Source: Yinghuangia seranimata (GTDB taxonomy: Bacteria; Actinomycetota; Actinomycetes; Streptomycetales; Streptomycetaceae). From it: 64,000 nt of DNA. Below, piece after piece: positions 34,459 through 43,501 of this stretch. The stretch is taken from positions 40,101 to 104,100 of the forward strand of contig NZ_JASAOI010000030.1 of the NCBI RefSeq assembly GCF_029953285.1, written 5' to 3'. The notes below the pieces were generated by a model. It did not search any database. It was not told the origin of the DNA and worked only from the letters and a program-made list of their open reading frames with translations. The position numbers and the translations under genes are program-made. The stretch's first letter is position 1. Every line of letters begins with the position of its first letter.

Positions 34459-36375
34459 TCACACCTCGTACGACCTCAGGAACGCGGTCAGTCGGGTGTA
34501 CAGCTCCGGAGCCCCGTCCCCGGCGAAGACCTCATGGCCCTGGCCGGGAAGCTCCAGATATCGGAAGTCGCCGCCCTCGGCGCGGCCGAGCTGCAGCAGC
34601 CGGTGGCGCAACGTGCGGGACTGGCCCACCGGGATCACGTCGTCCCGGTCGCCGTGCACGACCAGCAACGGCGCGCGCAGCCCCTCGCACAGGCGCAGCA
34701 CGTCGCGCGGGCCCAGCGCGTCGTCCAACTCGACGTCGCCGCCGAGCCGCGTCATCAGCGCCCGCACCGGCAGCGACGCCTCGGCGATCAGCCGCGGCCC
34801 CGACAGGAACGGCGCCACGGCCAGCACACCCGACCACGCGTCGGGCTCCGTGCAGGCCGCCAGCAGCGCCAGGTACGCGCCGTAGCTCGTGCCGAACAGC
34901 GACGGCAACGGCAGCCCCGCCGCGACGCGTTCGCCGCCGAGCGTGCGGGCGATCGCCGCGATGTCCTCCAGGTCCGGGCCGCCCCACGCGCCGTGCAGGC
35001 ACGACGCGTACGACTCGCCGTACCCGATGCTGCCGCGCTGGTTCGGCGCGACGACGGCGATGCCGTGTGCCGCCAGATGCTGCAGCACCGGCGAGAACTC
35101 GAACCGCCACGCCGCCGCCGGGCCGCCGTGCAGCGCCAGGACGACGTGCTCCGCGGTACGCCAGTCCAGGCCGCCGTACACGACCGACTCGACCGGGCCG
35201 ACCTCGCCGACCAGCAGTTCCAGATGCGCGGGGTGCCACACCGGCGCGGCGTCTCCGTCGGGCTCGGCCTGCGCGGTCGCTTCCGACTGCTCGGCGTCGG
35301 CGGTGAAGCCTGCGAACCCCGCCGAGGCGACGCGGGCCTGCGGCACGCCCCCGTTGTTGCCGGCCAGCTGCCAGCGGCCCGGCCGGTCCGGCAGCACCGT
35401 CGCCAGTGCACCCGGCCGGTCCGGTGTCGAGAACGGGATGTGCAGCCCGGTCGACGTCCAGCGGCCGACCCCGCCCAGGCAGCCCTCGGGGACCGCGACG
35501 TCCAGCAGCGTGCCGTCCTCGGGGCCCCACACCGCGAGCCTCGACGTCGCGCCGCGGTCCAACTGCAGCGCCACACGCGCCCCGTCGGGTGCGATCGCGA
35601 CCGGCCGCACCGTGGTGTTCGGCAGGTGCACCATCTCCGGGAACCGGACCCGCTCCGGCGACTCGCCGCGGTCCTCCGGCAGCCGGATCCAGCCCAGCCG
35701 TTCGTGCCCCGGCGCGTCGCTGGAGATCACCAGCAGGCCGCTCACCGGATCGCACAGCTGCAGCCGGTCGTTGCTGTCCTCCGCCAGTTCGAGCAGCGGG
35801 CTGAGCACGCCCTCGGACAGGTCGAGCACGGCGCTCTTGACCCGACCGCCGCGGACCGCGTCCAACGCCAGCCGCCGCGCTTCGGTGTCCAGCCACACGC
35901 CGCCGCCGAACATGCCCGGCAGTTCAGCGAACGTCTCCAGCGGGCCGCCGCCGATCGGCACACGCCACACCGTCGTCGTCGGCGTCGTATCCGTCCCGAG
36001 CGCCAGCGCGAGGCCGTCCGCACCCGGATAGGGCAGCAGCCGCAGGCCGGGGCTGCGCACACTCGCGACCACCTGCTCGCCGTCCGCGTCAGGACCGCCG
36101 ACCAGCACCAGGTCGTGCCGCCCGCCAGGCTCGTGGCGGCACAGCAGCACGCTGCCGTCGGAGAGCGCGAGCAACTGCGTGTGCAGGTGCTCGGCACGCC
36201 CACCGTTCGGCCGCTCCGGGACCGGTGCCGCACCAGACGCTCCGGGAACCAGCGGCCACGACTCGACGTGCCAAGTGCCGTCGCCCACCGTCGCCAGACA
36301 CGCGGCGTGCCCGCCGTCGAGCGAGAACGAGTAACTGACCCGACGCAGGGGCGGCGCGGCAAGTGTCGTGCTCAT
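34459..36375 (-). CDS. S9 prolyl-oligopeptidase-family protease, probable leader peptidase
   Basis: A 638-residue serine peptidase. The first ~390 residues form a beta-propeller-like domain. The alpha/beta-hydrolase domain has ALHGGPAAAWRFEFSP and APNQRGSIGYGESY, nucleophile Ser497 in LFGTSYGAYLALL, an acid in VVHGDRDDVIPV (Asp578/579) and His614 in LPGQGHEVF. S9 enzymes cleave after proline or release acyl-amino acids. In the class III flavipeptin system a prolyl oligopeptidase removes the leader, and here the precursor leader carries Pro15. The ATG overlaps the lanL stop (ATGA), so the two are co-translated. Confidence 0.9.
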   Translation of the reverse strand: MSTTLAAPPLRRVSYSFSLDGGHAACLATVGDGTWHVESWPLVPGASGAAPVPERPNGGRAEHLHTQLLALSDGSVLLCRHEPGGRHDLVLVGGPDADGEQVVASVRSPGLRLLPYPGADGLALALGTDTTPTTTVWRVPIGGGPLETFAELPGMFGGGVWLDTEARRLALDAVRGGRVKSAVLDLSEGVLSPLLELAEDSNDRLQLCDPVSGLLVISSDAPGHERLGWIRLPEDRGESPERVRFPEMVHLPNTTVRPVAIAPDGARVALQLDRGATSRLAVWGPEDGTLLDVAVPEGCLGGVGRWTSTGLHIPFSTPDRPGALATVLPDRPGRWQLAGNNGGVPQARVASAGFAGFTADAEQSEATAQAEPDGDAAPVWHPAHLELLVGEVGPVESVVYGGLDWRTAEHVVLALHGGPAAAWRFEFSPVLQHLAAHGIAVVAPNQRGSIGYGESYASCLHGAWGGPDLEDIAAIARTLGGERVAAGLPLPSLFGTSYGAYLALLAACTEPDAWSGVLAVAPFLSGPRLIAEASLPVRALMTRLGGDVELDDALGPRDVLRLCEGLRAPLLVVHGDRDDVIPVGQSRTLRHRLLQLGRAEGGDFRYLELPGQGHEVFAGDGAPELYTRLTAFLRSYEV

Positions 36376-39300
36376 GCGGCGTGCCCCCCTTCGGCGGACC
36401 CGGACACCACAGCGGAAACGCCGGGCGCCGCGAGGGCATCAGTAGAGGAGGAGTGGTCGGCGTCGCGCGCCGACGCCACAACGCCGGGTGCTGCGAGGGC
36501 ATCAGCGGGGGAGGAAGAGTGGTCGGCGCCGCGCGCCGACGCCACGCCCCCGAGGGCGCCCGCGGCACGTGTACCGTCCGCACGGCCCTCCACGGCCGGC
36601 GTGGCGTTCGCCTCGTCGCCACCGGCAGCCCGCTCGGCCGCCGGGGCCGCGCCGCGCGTGGAGGGTACGCCTGCGGCACACGTATCGTGCCCGCGGCCAT
36701 CCACGCCTGCCGCTGTGTTCGTCGCGCCGCCCGCGGCCTGCTCGGCCACCCGGGCCGTGTCCAAGGACGCACACACATCGACGCTCGATGCAGCCTGAAC
36801 CGCGGTCGACGGGGGCGCTGACCCATCCGCAATCGGCGTACCGGTGTTGGTGGCCGTCGTCTCGTCGCGGCCGCATCCCGCGCCCGGCGCGTCGAACCCG
36901 TCCGCATCGGATCCCGGCCCAGCGGTCACGCCGCCGTCCGCGATCACCGCGCGGTCAGCCGGTTCCGCAGCCGCCGCAGCACCCGCGCCCGAAGTCGACT
37001 CCACCGCCTGCACTTGCGCGCCCGCCGAGCCGCACGTCCTCACGCTGCCGCGCGATGTCGCCTGAGCCGCCGTGGAAGCGGGCGTTGACCCGTTCGCAAT
37101 CGGCGTACCGGTGTTGGTGGCCGTCGTCTCGTCGCGGCCGCATCCCGCGCTCGGCGCGTCGTCCGCAACGGATCCCGGTCCAGCGGTCACGCCGCCGTCC
37201 GCGATCACCGCGCGGTCAGCCGGTTCCGCCACCCCTGCAGCACCCGCGCCGGAATTCGACTCCGTCGTCTGTGCGTTCGTGCCCGTCGATCCGCCTGCCC
37301 TCACGCTCGCCAGGTGTTCGTCCCGGGCGGGCTCGTCCGCCGAGACCGCCGCGGCGCCGTCAGGGTCGATCCACAGCCGCGGTCCGCCGTGCCGCAGGCG
37401 CAGCAGGAACGCCAGCACACCGGCCAGGCCCGTGCCGTACGACGCGGACACACCGACCGTCGTCTCGTCGCACGGGACCAGGCGGCCGTCGACCAACGCG
37501 CTGCGGGCCGCGATCAGTTCGGCGCACTCCTCGGCGTGGCCGCGGAACGTCGCGTCCGCGCCCGGGTCGTCCAGGTCGGCGAGGTCGAGCAGGAACTCGC
37601 CGTTGCCGGCCAGGCCGTGGCAGGCCGTCGTGCCGCAGTGCCAGCGGGCCCGTCGGACCGCGGTGGCGGCCTGTTCGGCGAGGTCGCGCAGGTGCGGGTC
37701 GCCGGTCGTGTGCCACAGGCGGATCAGGAACGTCCCCGCGCCGGAGGCGCCACTGCACCAGTGGGCGAGGCGTACGCCCGGCGGGTCCGTCGGACCCTGG
37801 GCCCACCAGGCCGCGCCGTCGTCGGCCCGTACGGTGCGCGACAGCGTCCGTCCGGCAGCCAACGCCGCGTCCAGGTAGGCGCCGCGACCGGTGGCCTTGC
37901 CCGCGGCGAGCAGGAACGCGCCGATGCCGGCGACGCCGTGCGCGTACCCGAGGTGCGCGGCTCCGGCCAGGCGTGAGTCGAAGTCCTTCGGGACCTGCCA
38001 CAGCACCAGGTCGCCGTGCTCGCGGGCGGCCGACAGCAGGCCGTCGGCGCACGCCACGACGCGCTGCCGGAACCGGTCGTCGCCGGTGGCGTCCCACAGC
38101 CGCAGCTGGGTGAACCCGGCCCCGGCGGCGCCGTGGCACACGTCAGGGTTGGGCCACCGCACCGGCACCTTCAGCGCCATCTCGGCGGCGTGATGCGCGA
38201 GTTCGCGGTCGTCGAGCAGCTCCGCGGCCTCGAGCAGCGCCCATGCGGTGCCGGAGCGGCCGAAGTGCAGTCCGGGCAGGACCACCGGCTCGTGCGCGGC
38301 GCGTTTCCGCAGCCAGTCTGCGGCGATCCGTGCCGTCCCGGTCAGGGTGCCCCGCAGCGCGGGGGAGAGGGTGGGCGTGTGCGCGGCGCGGGCCAGCACG
38401 CCGAGGACGCCCGCGGCGCCGTACTGCACGCCGCACGGGTCCATCGCCGCGCCGCCTGCGGTCGCCTGCCAGAGCCGGTCGCGGCGTTCGGGCGTAGCTG
38501 TCGCGGCGAGGTGTTCGAGGCCGTCGGCCAGGACGCGGTCGACGAGCGCCGCGCCGACGCGTTCGCCGTCAGGTCGGGTTTCGGCCCCCGGCCACGCATG
38601 CGGCCGCGCGCCGTCCCGGACCCGGCCGGGCGCCGGAACGGGGTTGCCCCCGCGGCGTTCGACCGCGTCGAGGTGCGCGCGCACCCGGGCGAGGTCCCAA
38701 CGCAGCTGCGGTTCGTCGCGCAGCAGGCCGCGGATCGCCGGGGCGAGCAGGCGCGCGGTGCGGCCGTGCCGGGCCGCCAGGTCGAGCCAGCCGCCGAGGC
38801 GGTCGACGGTGGAACGGGGCGCGTGCCCGGTCTGCTGGACGTCGTCGGGCAGGCCCGGGTCGACGCCGGTGGCGAGGAGGAAGAGCAGTCCGCCGAGGCT
38901 GTACAGGTCGGCCTCGGGTGAGACGGGGTGCAAACCGTGGCCGCGCCCGCGTGAACCGGAGGGGGCGCGCTGCTCGGGGGCGCGGTATCCCGGCGTTCCC
39001 GCGGCTCCTGCCAAACCGCCTGCCTCGGCGGCGAGTTCGAGGTCGACGAGACGCAGGCTGCCGTCCGGCGTCACCATGACGTTCGTGGGCGACAGGTCGC
39101 GGATGACCAGCCCCGCGCGGTGCATTCCGGCGACCACCCGGACGAGTTCGGCGACGATCCCGCCGGCCAGCTGCCACGGGACGTCGGGCGAACCGCCGGG
39201 GTCGCGCGGGTCGGTGCCGGCGTGCTGCATGACCCACGCGCGCAGTGCCGTTCCGGATATCCGCTCCTGCGCGAGGAAGAGCGTGCCCTCCTGCTCGACG

Positions 39301-40274
39301 AGCGCAATGTGCCTCGGCGTCAGACCCGTGTCGGCCAGACGCTCCAGCAGCGCGGACTCGTGGCGCAGCGCGGCACGGGCGTCCCGTCCGGAGTGGTCGA
39401 CCTCGACGTGCGCGCGGGCCTGCTTGACGACGACGTCGGCACCGGTGATCCGATCCGTACCGACGAACACGCCGCCCTTCGCGGAGTGCCGGATCGCCGC
39501 CGTCACCGCGAACCGTCCCGCGACCAGCACCCCGCTGGGACCGGACGAACCCTGGGCGACATGCCGCGCCGCCAGCGGATCGGGCGCCCACGCGGGCGGC
39601 GCGAACCACGCCTCGCGCGAGTCCTCGACCTCCGAGCCGTCGGGCGCGGTCAGTGTCGGCCGGTAGGCGCCGTCGTTGCCCAGGCGCGAGCGATGGGTGA
39701 ACCCGCCGTACCGGTAGTGCACGACGCTGCCGGGGCGGCACGCGCGGTCCGACATGACACCCGGGCCGACCATGCCGCGGGTCGCCAGGTCGAGCGCGTC
39801 GACCAGCTCGACGAACTCGACGTCGTCCGCCGGATAGACGGTGATGAACTTTCCCGACGAACTCCGCTCGGCCTCACGCGAGTTGAGCAGCCGCAGCAGC
39901 TCGATATCGGCGGGGCACTTGAACGGCACACCACGCGGTACGAGCACGTCGCACACCCGGTCGAGCACGGTCATCGCGCTCGCCGACGCCGCGCTCACGT
40001 GGATCTTCCAGCCCTGCGCGGGCAGCACGCGGCCGACGGGGGTGACGGTGCACCACAGGTCGTCGACGCGCACGTCCCAGTCGAGGCCGCCCTCCACCGC
40101 GGCGGAGTCCGCCGCCGTCTCGGCCACATCGTGGGACGGGGTTTCGGAGGATTCCCGGGCGCCGGCCTGGTGCCGGTCGAGCGCCGCTCGGACGCGCTCG
40201 ACCAGGGTTCCCCCCGGCAGGTCGTGGACGGCGCCGTGCGCGGCGCGGTGCCCACGAACTCGTGTTGCGGCCAA
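36372..40274 (-). CDS. lanL: Class IV lanthipeptide synthetase LanL with repeat-rich C-terminal tail
   Basis: About 1300 residues. The N-terminal phospho-Ser/Thr lyase domain (~65-235) contains DDLWCTV, GWKIHVSA, GKFITVYPADD and VHYRYGGF. The kinase domain (~250-540) has Lys284 in VVVKQAR, catalytic Asp393 in IRDLSPTNVM and Asp411 in VDLEL. The cyclase (~590-965) has zinc ligands Cys840 (HWCSG), Cys885 and His886 (ACHG). Those ligands separate class IV LanL from class III LanKC. A normal LanL ends near RHGGPRLWID (~969); here ~330 further Ala/Gly/Thr-rich residues follow. The TTG start at 40274 is chosen for its GAGGGGGG upstream, but the frame stays open to 40547. Confidence 0.92.
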   Translation of the reverse strand: MAATRVRGHRAAHGAVHDLPGGTLVERVRAALDRHQAGARESSETPSHDVAETAADSAAVEGGLDWDVRVDDLWCTVTPVGRVLPAQGWKIHVSAASASAMTVLDRVCDVLVPRGVPFKCPADIELLRLLNSREAERSSSGKFITVYPADDVEFVELVDALDLATRGMVGPGVMSDRACRPGSVVHYRYGGFTHRSRLGNDGAYRPTLTAPDGSEVEDSREAWFAPPAWAPDPLAARHVAQGSSGPSGVLVAGRFAVTAAIRHSAKGGVFVGTDRITGADVVVKQARAHVEVDHSGRDARAALRHESALLERLADTGLTPRHIALVEQEGTLFLAQERISGTALRAWVMQHAGTDPRDPGGSPDVPWQLAGGIVAELVRVVAGMHRAGLVIRDLSPTNVMVTPDGSLRLVDLELAAEAGGLAGAAGTPGYRAPEQRAPSGSRGRGHGLHPVSPEADLYSLGGLLFLLATGVDPGLPDDVQQTGHAPRSTVDRLGGWLDLAARHGRTARLLAPAIRGLLRDEPQLRWDLARVRAHLDAVERRGGNPVPAPGRVRDGARPHAWPGAETRPDGERVGAALVDRVLADGLEHLAATATPERRDRLWQATAGGAAMDPCGVQYGAAGVLGVLARAAHTPTLSPALRGTLTGTARIAADWLRKRAAHEPVVLPGLHFGRSGTAWALLEAAELLDDRELAHHAAEMALKVPVRWPNPDVCHGAAGAGFTQLRLWDATGDDRFRQRVVACADGLLSAAREHGDLVLWQVPKDFDSRLAGAAHLGYAHGVAGIGAFLLAAGKATGRGAYLDAALAAGRTLSRTVRADDGAAWWAQGPTDPPGVRLAHWCSGASGAGTFLIRLWHTTGDPHLRDLAEQAATAVRRARWHCGTTACHGLAGNGEFLLDLADLDDPGADATFRGHAEECAELIAARSALVDGRLVPCDETTVGVSASYGTGLAGVLAFLLRLRHGGPRLWIDPDGAAAVSADEPARDEHLASVRAGGSTGTNAQTTESNSGAGAAGVAEPADRAVIADGGVTAGPGSVADDAPSAGCGRDETTATNTGTPIANGSTPASTAAQATSRGSVRTCGSAGAQVQAVESTSGAGAAAAAEPADRAVIADGGVTAGPGSDADGFDAPGAGCGRDETTATNTGTPIADGSAPPSTAVQAASSVDVCASLDTARVAEQAAGGATNTAAGVDGRGHDTCAAGVPSTRGAAPAAERAAGGDEANATPAVEGRADGTRAAGALGGVASARGADHSSSPADALAAPGVVASARDADHSSSTDALAAPGVSAVVSGSAEGGHAA
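36417..36545. repeat. 63-66-bp tandem repeat at the 3' end of lanL
   Basis: Two adjacent units beginning AACGCCGGG at 36417 and 36480 share nearly all bases through GCGCGCCGACGCCAC, with one 3-base indel that preserves the frame. They encode two copies of a ~21-residue segment with (A/S)AR(G/D)ADHSSS and DALAAPGV. Confidence 0.85.
36788..37265. repeat. ~264-bp duplication inside the lanL tail
   Basis: CCGGTGTTGGTGGCCGTCGT at 36841 recurs at 37108, and the GATCCCGG(C/T)CCAGCGGTCAC block at ~36910 recurs at ~37171. The offsets (267 and 261 bases) differ by two codons, so the frame is kept. Encoded landmarks repeated twice are CGRDETTATNTGTPIA and EPADRAVIADGGVTAGPGS. Confidence 0.85.
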
Positions 40275-40466
40275 CCCTGATACCCCCCTCGCGTCCGGTG
40301 CGGCGGACCCATGAGCCGTCCGTCGCGACCGGCGCCCGGAAACCTGCCGCCGGGCCCGGCCCCATTGCCGCGCCCGACGTGGAACTGCCCCGCCACACCC
40401 CGGTGTTGCGAGGCCTCGGCGAGAACGAGAACGACCGTACGTTTCGTGTTCGGGAGGGCTCAACGA

Positions 40467-40501
40467 GTTACCGCTGGGTTCACCCGCATGGGTGAAGTAA
40501 C
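40467..40501. promoter_or_regulatory. Dyad upstream of lanL
   Basis: Outer arms GTTAC/GTAAC and inner arms TTCACCC/GGGTGAA with loop GCAT form a 35-base symmetric element about 190 bases upstream of the lanL start. It could be an operator for the cluster or an RNA hairpin. Confidence 0.45.
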
Positions 40502-40618
40502 CGCGAATCGGGAGGTCCTGCGCAGGGTGAGGCGGTACGCGCCTCAAGTGCCGAGGTCAGCCCCGTAACGCCCTGCTTCGCCACGGGCCGCGCCACACAA
40601 TGCGTCACCGCGGCCCAC

Positions 40619-40650
40619 GGGACGGCCACCGTCACAGCGGCGGCCGTCCC
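40619..40650 (-). terminator. Terminator after the SDR gene
   Basis: GGGACGGCC and GGCCGTCCC form a perfect 9-base stem with a 14-base loop, 11 bases past the stop codon. Confidence 0.6.
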
Positions 40651-40661
40651 GTCCAGGCGGG

Positions 40662-41426
40662 CTACTTCGGCTGGAAGCGGATGCCGCCGTCCAGCCGGAT
40701 CACCTCGGCGTTGATGTAGCTGTTCGTCAGCAGCTCGTGCGCGAGGGCGGCGAACTCCTCGGGCAGGCCCATGCGCTTCGGGAACAGCACGGCCGCGCCC
40801 AGGGTGTCCTTGACGGACTGCGGCGCGAGGTCGAACAGGGCGGTGTCCATCGTGCCGGGGGCGATCGTGTTGACGCGCACACCGATCGCCGACAGGTCGC
40901 GCGCCACCGGCAGGGTCATCCCGGCCACTGCGGCCTTCGACGCGCCGTACGCGGCCTGGCCGATCTGGCCGTCGAACGCGGCGACCGACGCCGTGCAGAC
41001 GATCGCGCCGCGCTCGTTGTCGGCCTGCGGCTCGTTCTTCGCCATGGCGGCGGCGGCGATGCGCACCGCGTTGAACGTGCCGATCAGGTTCAGCTTGACG
41101 ATGAACTCGAACGGCGCGAGCGGGTGGGGCGTACCGTCGCGCCCGACGGTGCGGGCCGCGTAACCGGTCCCGGCACACGCGACGAGCGCCCGCAGCGGAG
41201 CGGCGCCGACCGCGGCGTCGACGGCGGCCTGCACCTGCGCCTCGTCGGTCACGTCGGTCGCGACGAAGATCCCGCCGATCTCGGCGGCCACCTTGGCGCC
41301 GCGCTCCTCGTTCTTGTCGGCGACGACCACGATCGTCCCCCCGGCCGCGAGCCGCCGCGCGGCCGCCTCACCGAGCCCGGACGCCCCGCCGGTGACGACG
41401 GCCGAGGCTGCTGCGAGATCGAGCAT
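40662..41426 (-). CDS. SDR, 3-hydroxyacyl-CoA dehydrogenase type-2-like
   Basis: A 254-residue SDR. The NAD motif is [18 protein letters not shown] with [10 protein letters not shown] after the second strand. Residues 50-70 include [17 protein letters not shown]. The active site is [20 protein letters not shown] with the Tyr/Lys of YGASKAAV, and the C-terminus is [10 protein letters not shown]. This pattern matches the HSD17B10/acyl-CoA-type SDRs that oxidise (3S)-hydroxyacyl-CoA or hydroxysteroids. ATG 41426 has GGAGG upstream. A terminator separates it from lanL, so membership in the lanthipeptide operon is unlikely. Confidence 0.9.
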   Translation of the reverse strand: MLDLAAASAVVTGGASGLGEAAARRLAAGGTIVVVADKNEERGAKVAAEIGGIFVATDVTDEAQVQAAVDAAVGAAPLRALVACAGTGYAARTVGRDGTPHPLAPFEFIVKLNLIGTFNAVRIAAAAMAKNEPQADNERGAIVCTASVAAFDGQIGQAAYGASKAAVAGMTLPVARDLSAIGVRVNTIAPGTMDTALFDLAPQSVKDTLGAAVLFPKRMGLPEEFAALAHELLTNSYINAEVIRLDGGIRFQPK

Positions 41427-41981
41427 GAATGGGACCTCCCTGACGGAGACTGCTTGACTCAGACAAGCTGATACGACGTCAGGGAGCATCGCACGGATGA
41501 CCCCACCGAGGGATCGCCCCACGATGTGGCGCTGATCGCATCGAAGAGGGGACGAGGAGGACACCCTGCCGCCCGATGCCCGTGCCGCGCGACGACGGCG
41601 CGGATTGCGCACCGTCGCCTGCTCGTCGACGCGTGCCGCCTCCGCCGGGCGCTGCGCGCGCCGAACCGACGCCACCCGCCTGCGGGGCGCCGTCCGCACG
41701 GTGCGAGCATTCGCGCCCCGCGGCCAGACCGGCGAGGCATGCGTGCCGTGCCGGCGGCCCTGTCGGCGCTGAGAGCACCGGCCGCACGCCGCCTGTGGGC
41801 GGGACACCCTTTCGCGCGTCGCGAGCGCTTCTCTGCCAGCCGCGGTTCAACACGGAGACTCGTCCCGCCCGTTGCTGAGGCCTGCCCACGCTTCGCGCGG
41901 CGGGCGGGAGCTACGCGTCTGCGGGGCGTCGTCCTCGCGCGGCCCCGCGCGTCGCGGGTCGGTCGCCGGACGGTGCCGCGC
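41427..41981. other. 555-base gap with no recognised gene
   Basis: Several overlapping open frames exist but none looks like a protein: they are arginine-rich out-of-phase translations of high-GC DNA. The end near 41440 is the SDR promoter region. No RNA gene or repeat was recognised. Confidence 0.4.
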
Positions 41982-43157
41982 TCAGCCCAAAGGCGAGATC
42001 GTGATCGGCGACTTCGGGCCCATCGTGATGGTGACCGTCGTGCCTTCCTGCGCCATGGTTCCGCCGCCGGGCTTCTGGCCCACGACGATGCATGCCTCGC
42101 CGCCGCCGCAGCGTCCGTTGTTCACCTTCACGTCGAAGCCGTGGCCGGTGAGCGTGCCCACCGCGTCGCTCTGGTTCTTGCCGATCACGCTCGGGATCGG
42201 CTTGAGTCCGGAGGAGGAACTCGACGGCGACGTGCCGGGTGCGCTCGTCTGGGGCTTGGTCGGCGGGTTGGGGCCCGGCTCCGTGGACGGGCCCGGTTCC
42301 GGGTCCTGGCGGGTGGGGGAGGCGCTGGTCTTCGTCGGGCTGGCGCTTCGGGTCCTCGTGGGGGACTGCGTCGGGGCTTCGGTCAGCAGGGTCGGGACCT
42401 CCGCCGGCGGGGCCACGACGTCGCCGGGGGAGGCCGGGGCCGTGGAGGTGGCCGCGGCGCGTTTGGTCGGGTCCTTCTTTCCGCCGCCCGTGCCGGCCGC
42501 GGCCATGCCCACTATCAGCGCCACCACGAGGGCGACCGCGGCCACCGCGCCGCCCGCGGCGAGCCAGGTGCGGCGGTTCCGGCCGCCCGCGCCCGTGCCG
42601 CCGGCGCCGTCGTGGAGCGGGTCGTACGAGGGGAGTTCCGCCGCGTAGACGGTGAGCAGCGCCCCCGCGGCCGCGCGCCGGTCCCTCGTCGAGACGATGC
42701 GGAGCGGTACCTCGAGCGTGTCCCCGGGGCCGTCGGCCGCGTCGAGGGCGTGGCCCGCGGCGTCCGCGCCCGGGACGCCGAACAGTCCGCCGACGCCCGC
42801 CAGGCGGCCCGCCGGGTCCCAGTCCTGCGGCACCGCGTACCGGACCGTCCACGTGGTCGTGCCGCCCGGCGCGACGTCGCCGGCCTTGCCGTGCCGTTCG
42901 ACGGTGACCCGGTCGCCGACGTCGCGGCGCAGTTCGAGGACGTAGCGGTCGGGGATCCGTCCGGCGTTCCGGACCGTCAGGGTGGCCTCGACGGTCTCGC
43001 CGGCGTGCGCCGCGGCGTCGGGCGGCTCGCAGGTGACCTGGACGAGGAGGCCGGTCCGCGCCTCGCGCTGTCCGGCGAGGTCGGATCCGCACTCCGGGCC
43101 CGCGCAGTACTGCACGGCGTCCTCGTTGTCGGTGCCGCAGATTATGCAGTGCAGCAT
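41982..43157 (-). CDS. Zinc-ribbon, single-TM, PASTA-domain protein (copy 2)
   Basis: A 391-residue protein with the same domain order as 28596-29888. The zinc ribbon has HCIICGTDNED and YCAGPECGSD. The beta-sandwich-like region contains TLTVRNAGRIPDRYVLELR and PGGTTTWTVRYAVP. A TM helix follows at ~190-210 (LAAGGAVAAVALVVALIVGM), then a Thr/Pro/Ser linker. One PASTA-like domain ends it (IPSVIGKNQSDAVGTLTGHG, with CGGGEAC inserted, then VTITMGPK). External, cell-wall-sensing function is inferred from PASTA biology. Together with copy 1 it brackets the lanthipeptide region. Confidence 0.83.
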   Translation of the reverse strand: MLHCIICGTDNEDAVQYCAGPECGSDLAGQREARTGLLVQVTCEPPDAAAHAGETVEATLTVRNAGRIPDRYVLELRRDVGDRVTVERHGKAGDVAPGGTTTWTVRYAVPQDWDPAGRLAGVGGLFGVPGADAAGHALDAADGPGDTLEVPLRIVSTRDRRAAAGALLTVYAAELPSYDPLHDGAGGTGAGGRNRRTWLAAGGAVAAVALVVALIVGMAAAGTGGGKKDPTKRAAATSTAPASPGDVVAPPAEVPTLLTEAPTQSPTRTRSASPTKTSASPTRQDPEPGPSTEPGPNPPTKPQTSAPGTSPSSSSSGLKPIPSVIGKNQSDAVGTLTGHGFDVKVNNGRCGGGEACIVVGQKPGGGTMAQEGTTVTITMGPKSPITISPLG

Positions 43158-43501
43158 CTCTGTGCCCGCCCCCTGTCGGTTCGCGGCGGACGGGTCGCGG
43201 GTGGAGTCCCCACCGTCCCCGTGACCCGGCGGGCCGGTTGGCTCGGCCCTGTCGCGTCGCCGGTAATACCGGATCGTCCGGGTGGTTGGGGCCGTTTGAA
43301 CGGACCAGCGCTCGAACTGTGATGCGAATCTCGCAGGGCTCAGGCGCTTTTCGCCGGGTTGGCGCCGGTTGCTCCCCGCCGGGCCCGCCGTCGCGCGCCG
43401 AGCGCCCCTGTCGGAGCGCGGTCCCGAGCGCTTCCGCGCCCGTCCGCGCGGGCTCGGCCGCTCGTCCGGCCGTCCGCGCGGATCACGGTAATCTCAACCC
43501 C
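43158..43501. other. Divergent promoter region
   Basis: About 340 bases between the start of the PASTA protein gene and the Nif3-like gene. No gene or clear hexamer pair was identified; it should contain both promoters. Confidence 0.35.

Larger units (their letters stand above)
40275..40661. other. Region upstream of lanL with dyad and terminator
   Basis: About 390 bases between the lanL start and the SDR stop, both on the minus strand. It holds a dyad (40467-40501) and the SDR terminator (40619-40650). The promoter of the lanthipeptide operon should be here. No regulator gene lies in or beside it. Confidence 0.5.

Noticed and set aside
36414..37265. CRISPR-like array in the repeated stretch
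   Set aside because: Repeats are long, diverged, frame-preserving and lack regular short spacers or cas genes; they are coding-sequence duplications.
36488..38113. Plus-strand open frame opposite the lanL tail
   Set aside because: It is antisense to the cyclase as well as the tail and is Arg/Pro-rich without domains. The minus-strand frame is continuous with LanL and ends in an ATGA junction.
36372..40274. Class III LanKC assignment for the synthetase
   Set aside because: Class III cyclase domains lack zinc ligands; here HWCSG and ACHG provide all three, and the precursor leader resembles that of class IV venezuelin.
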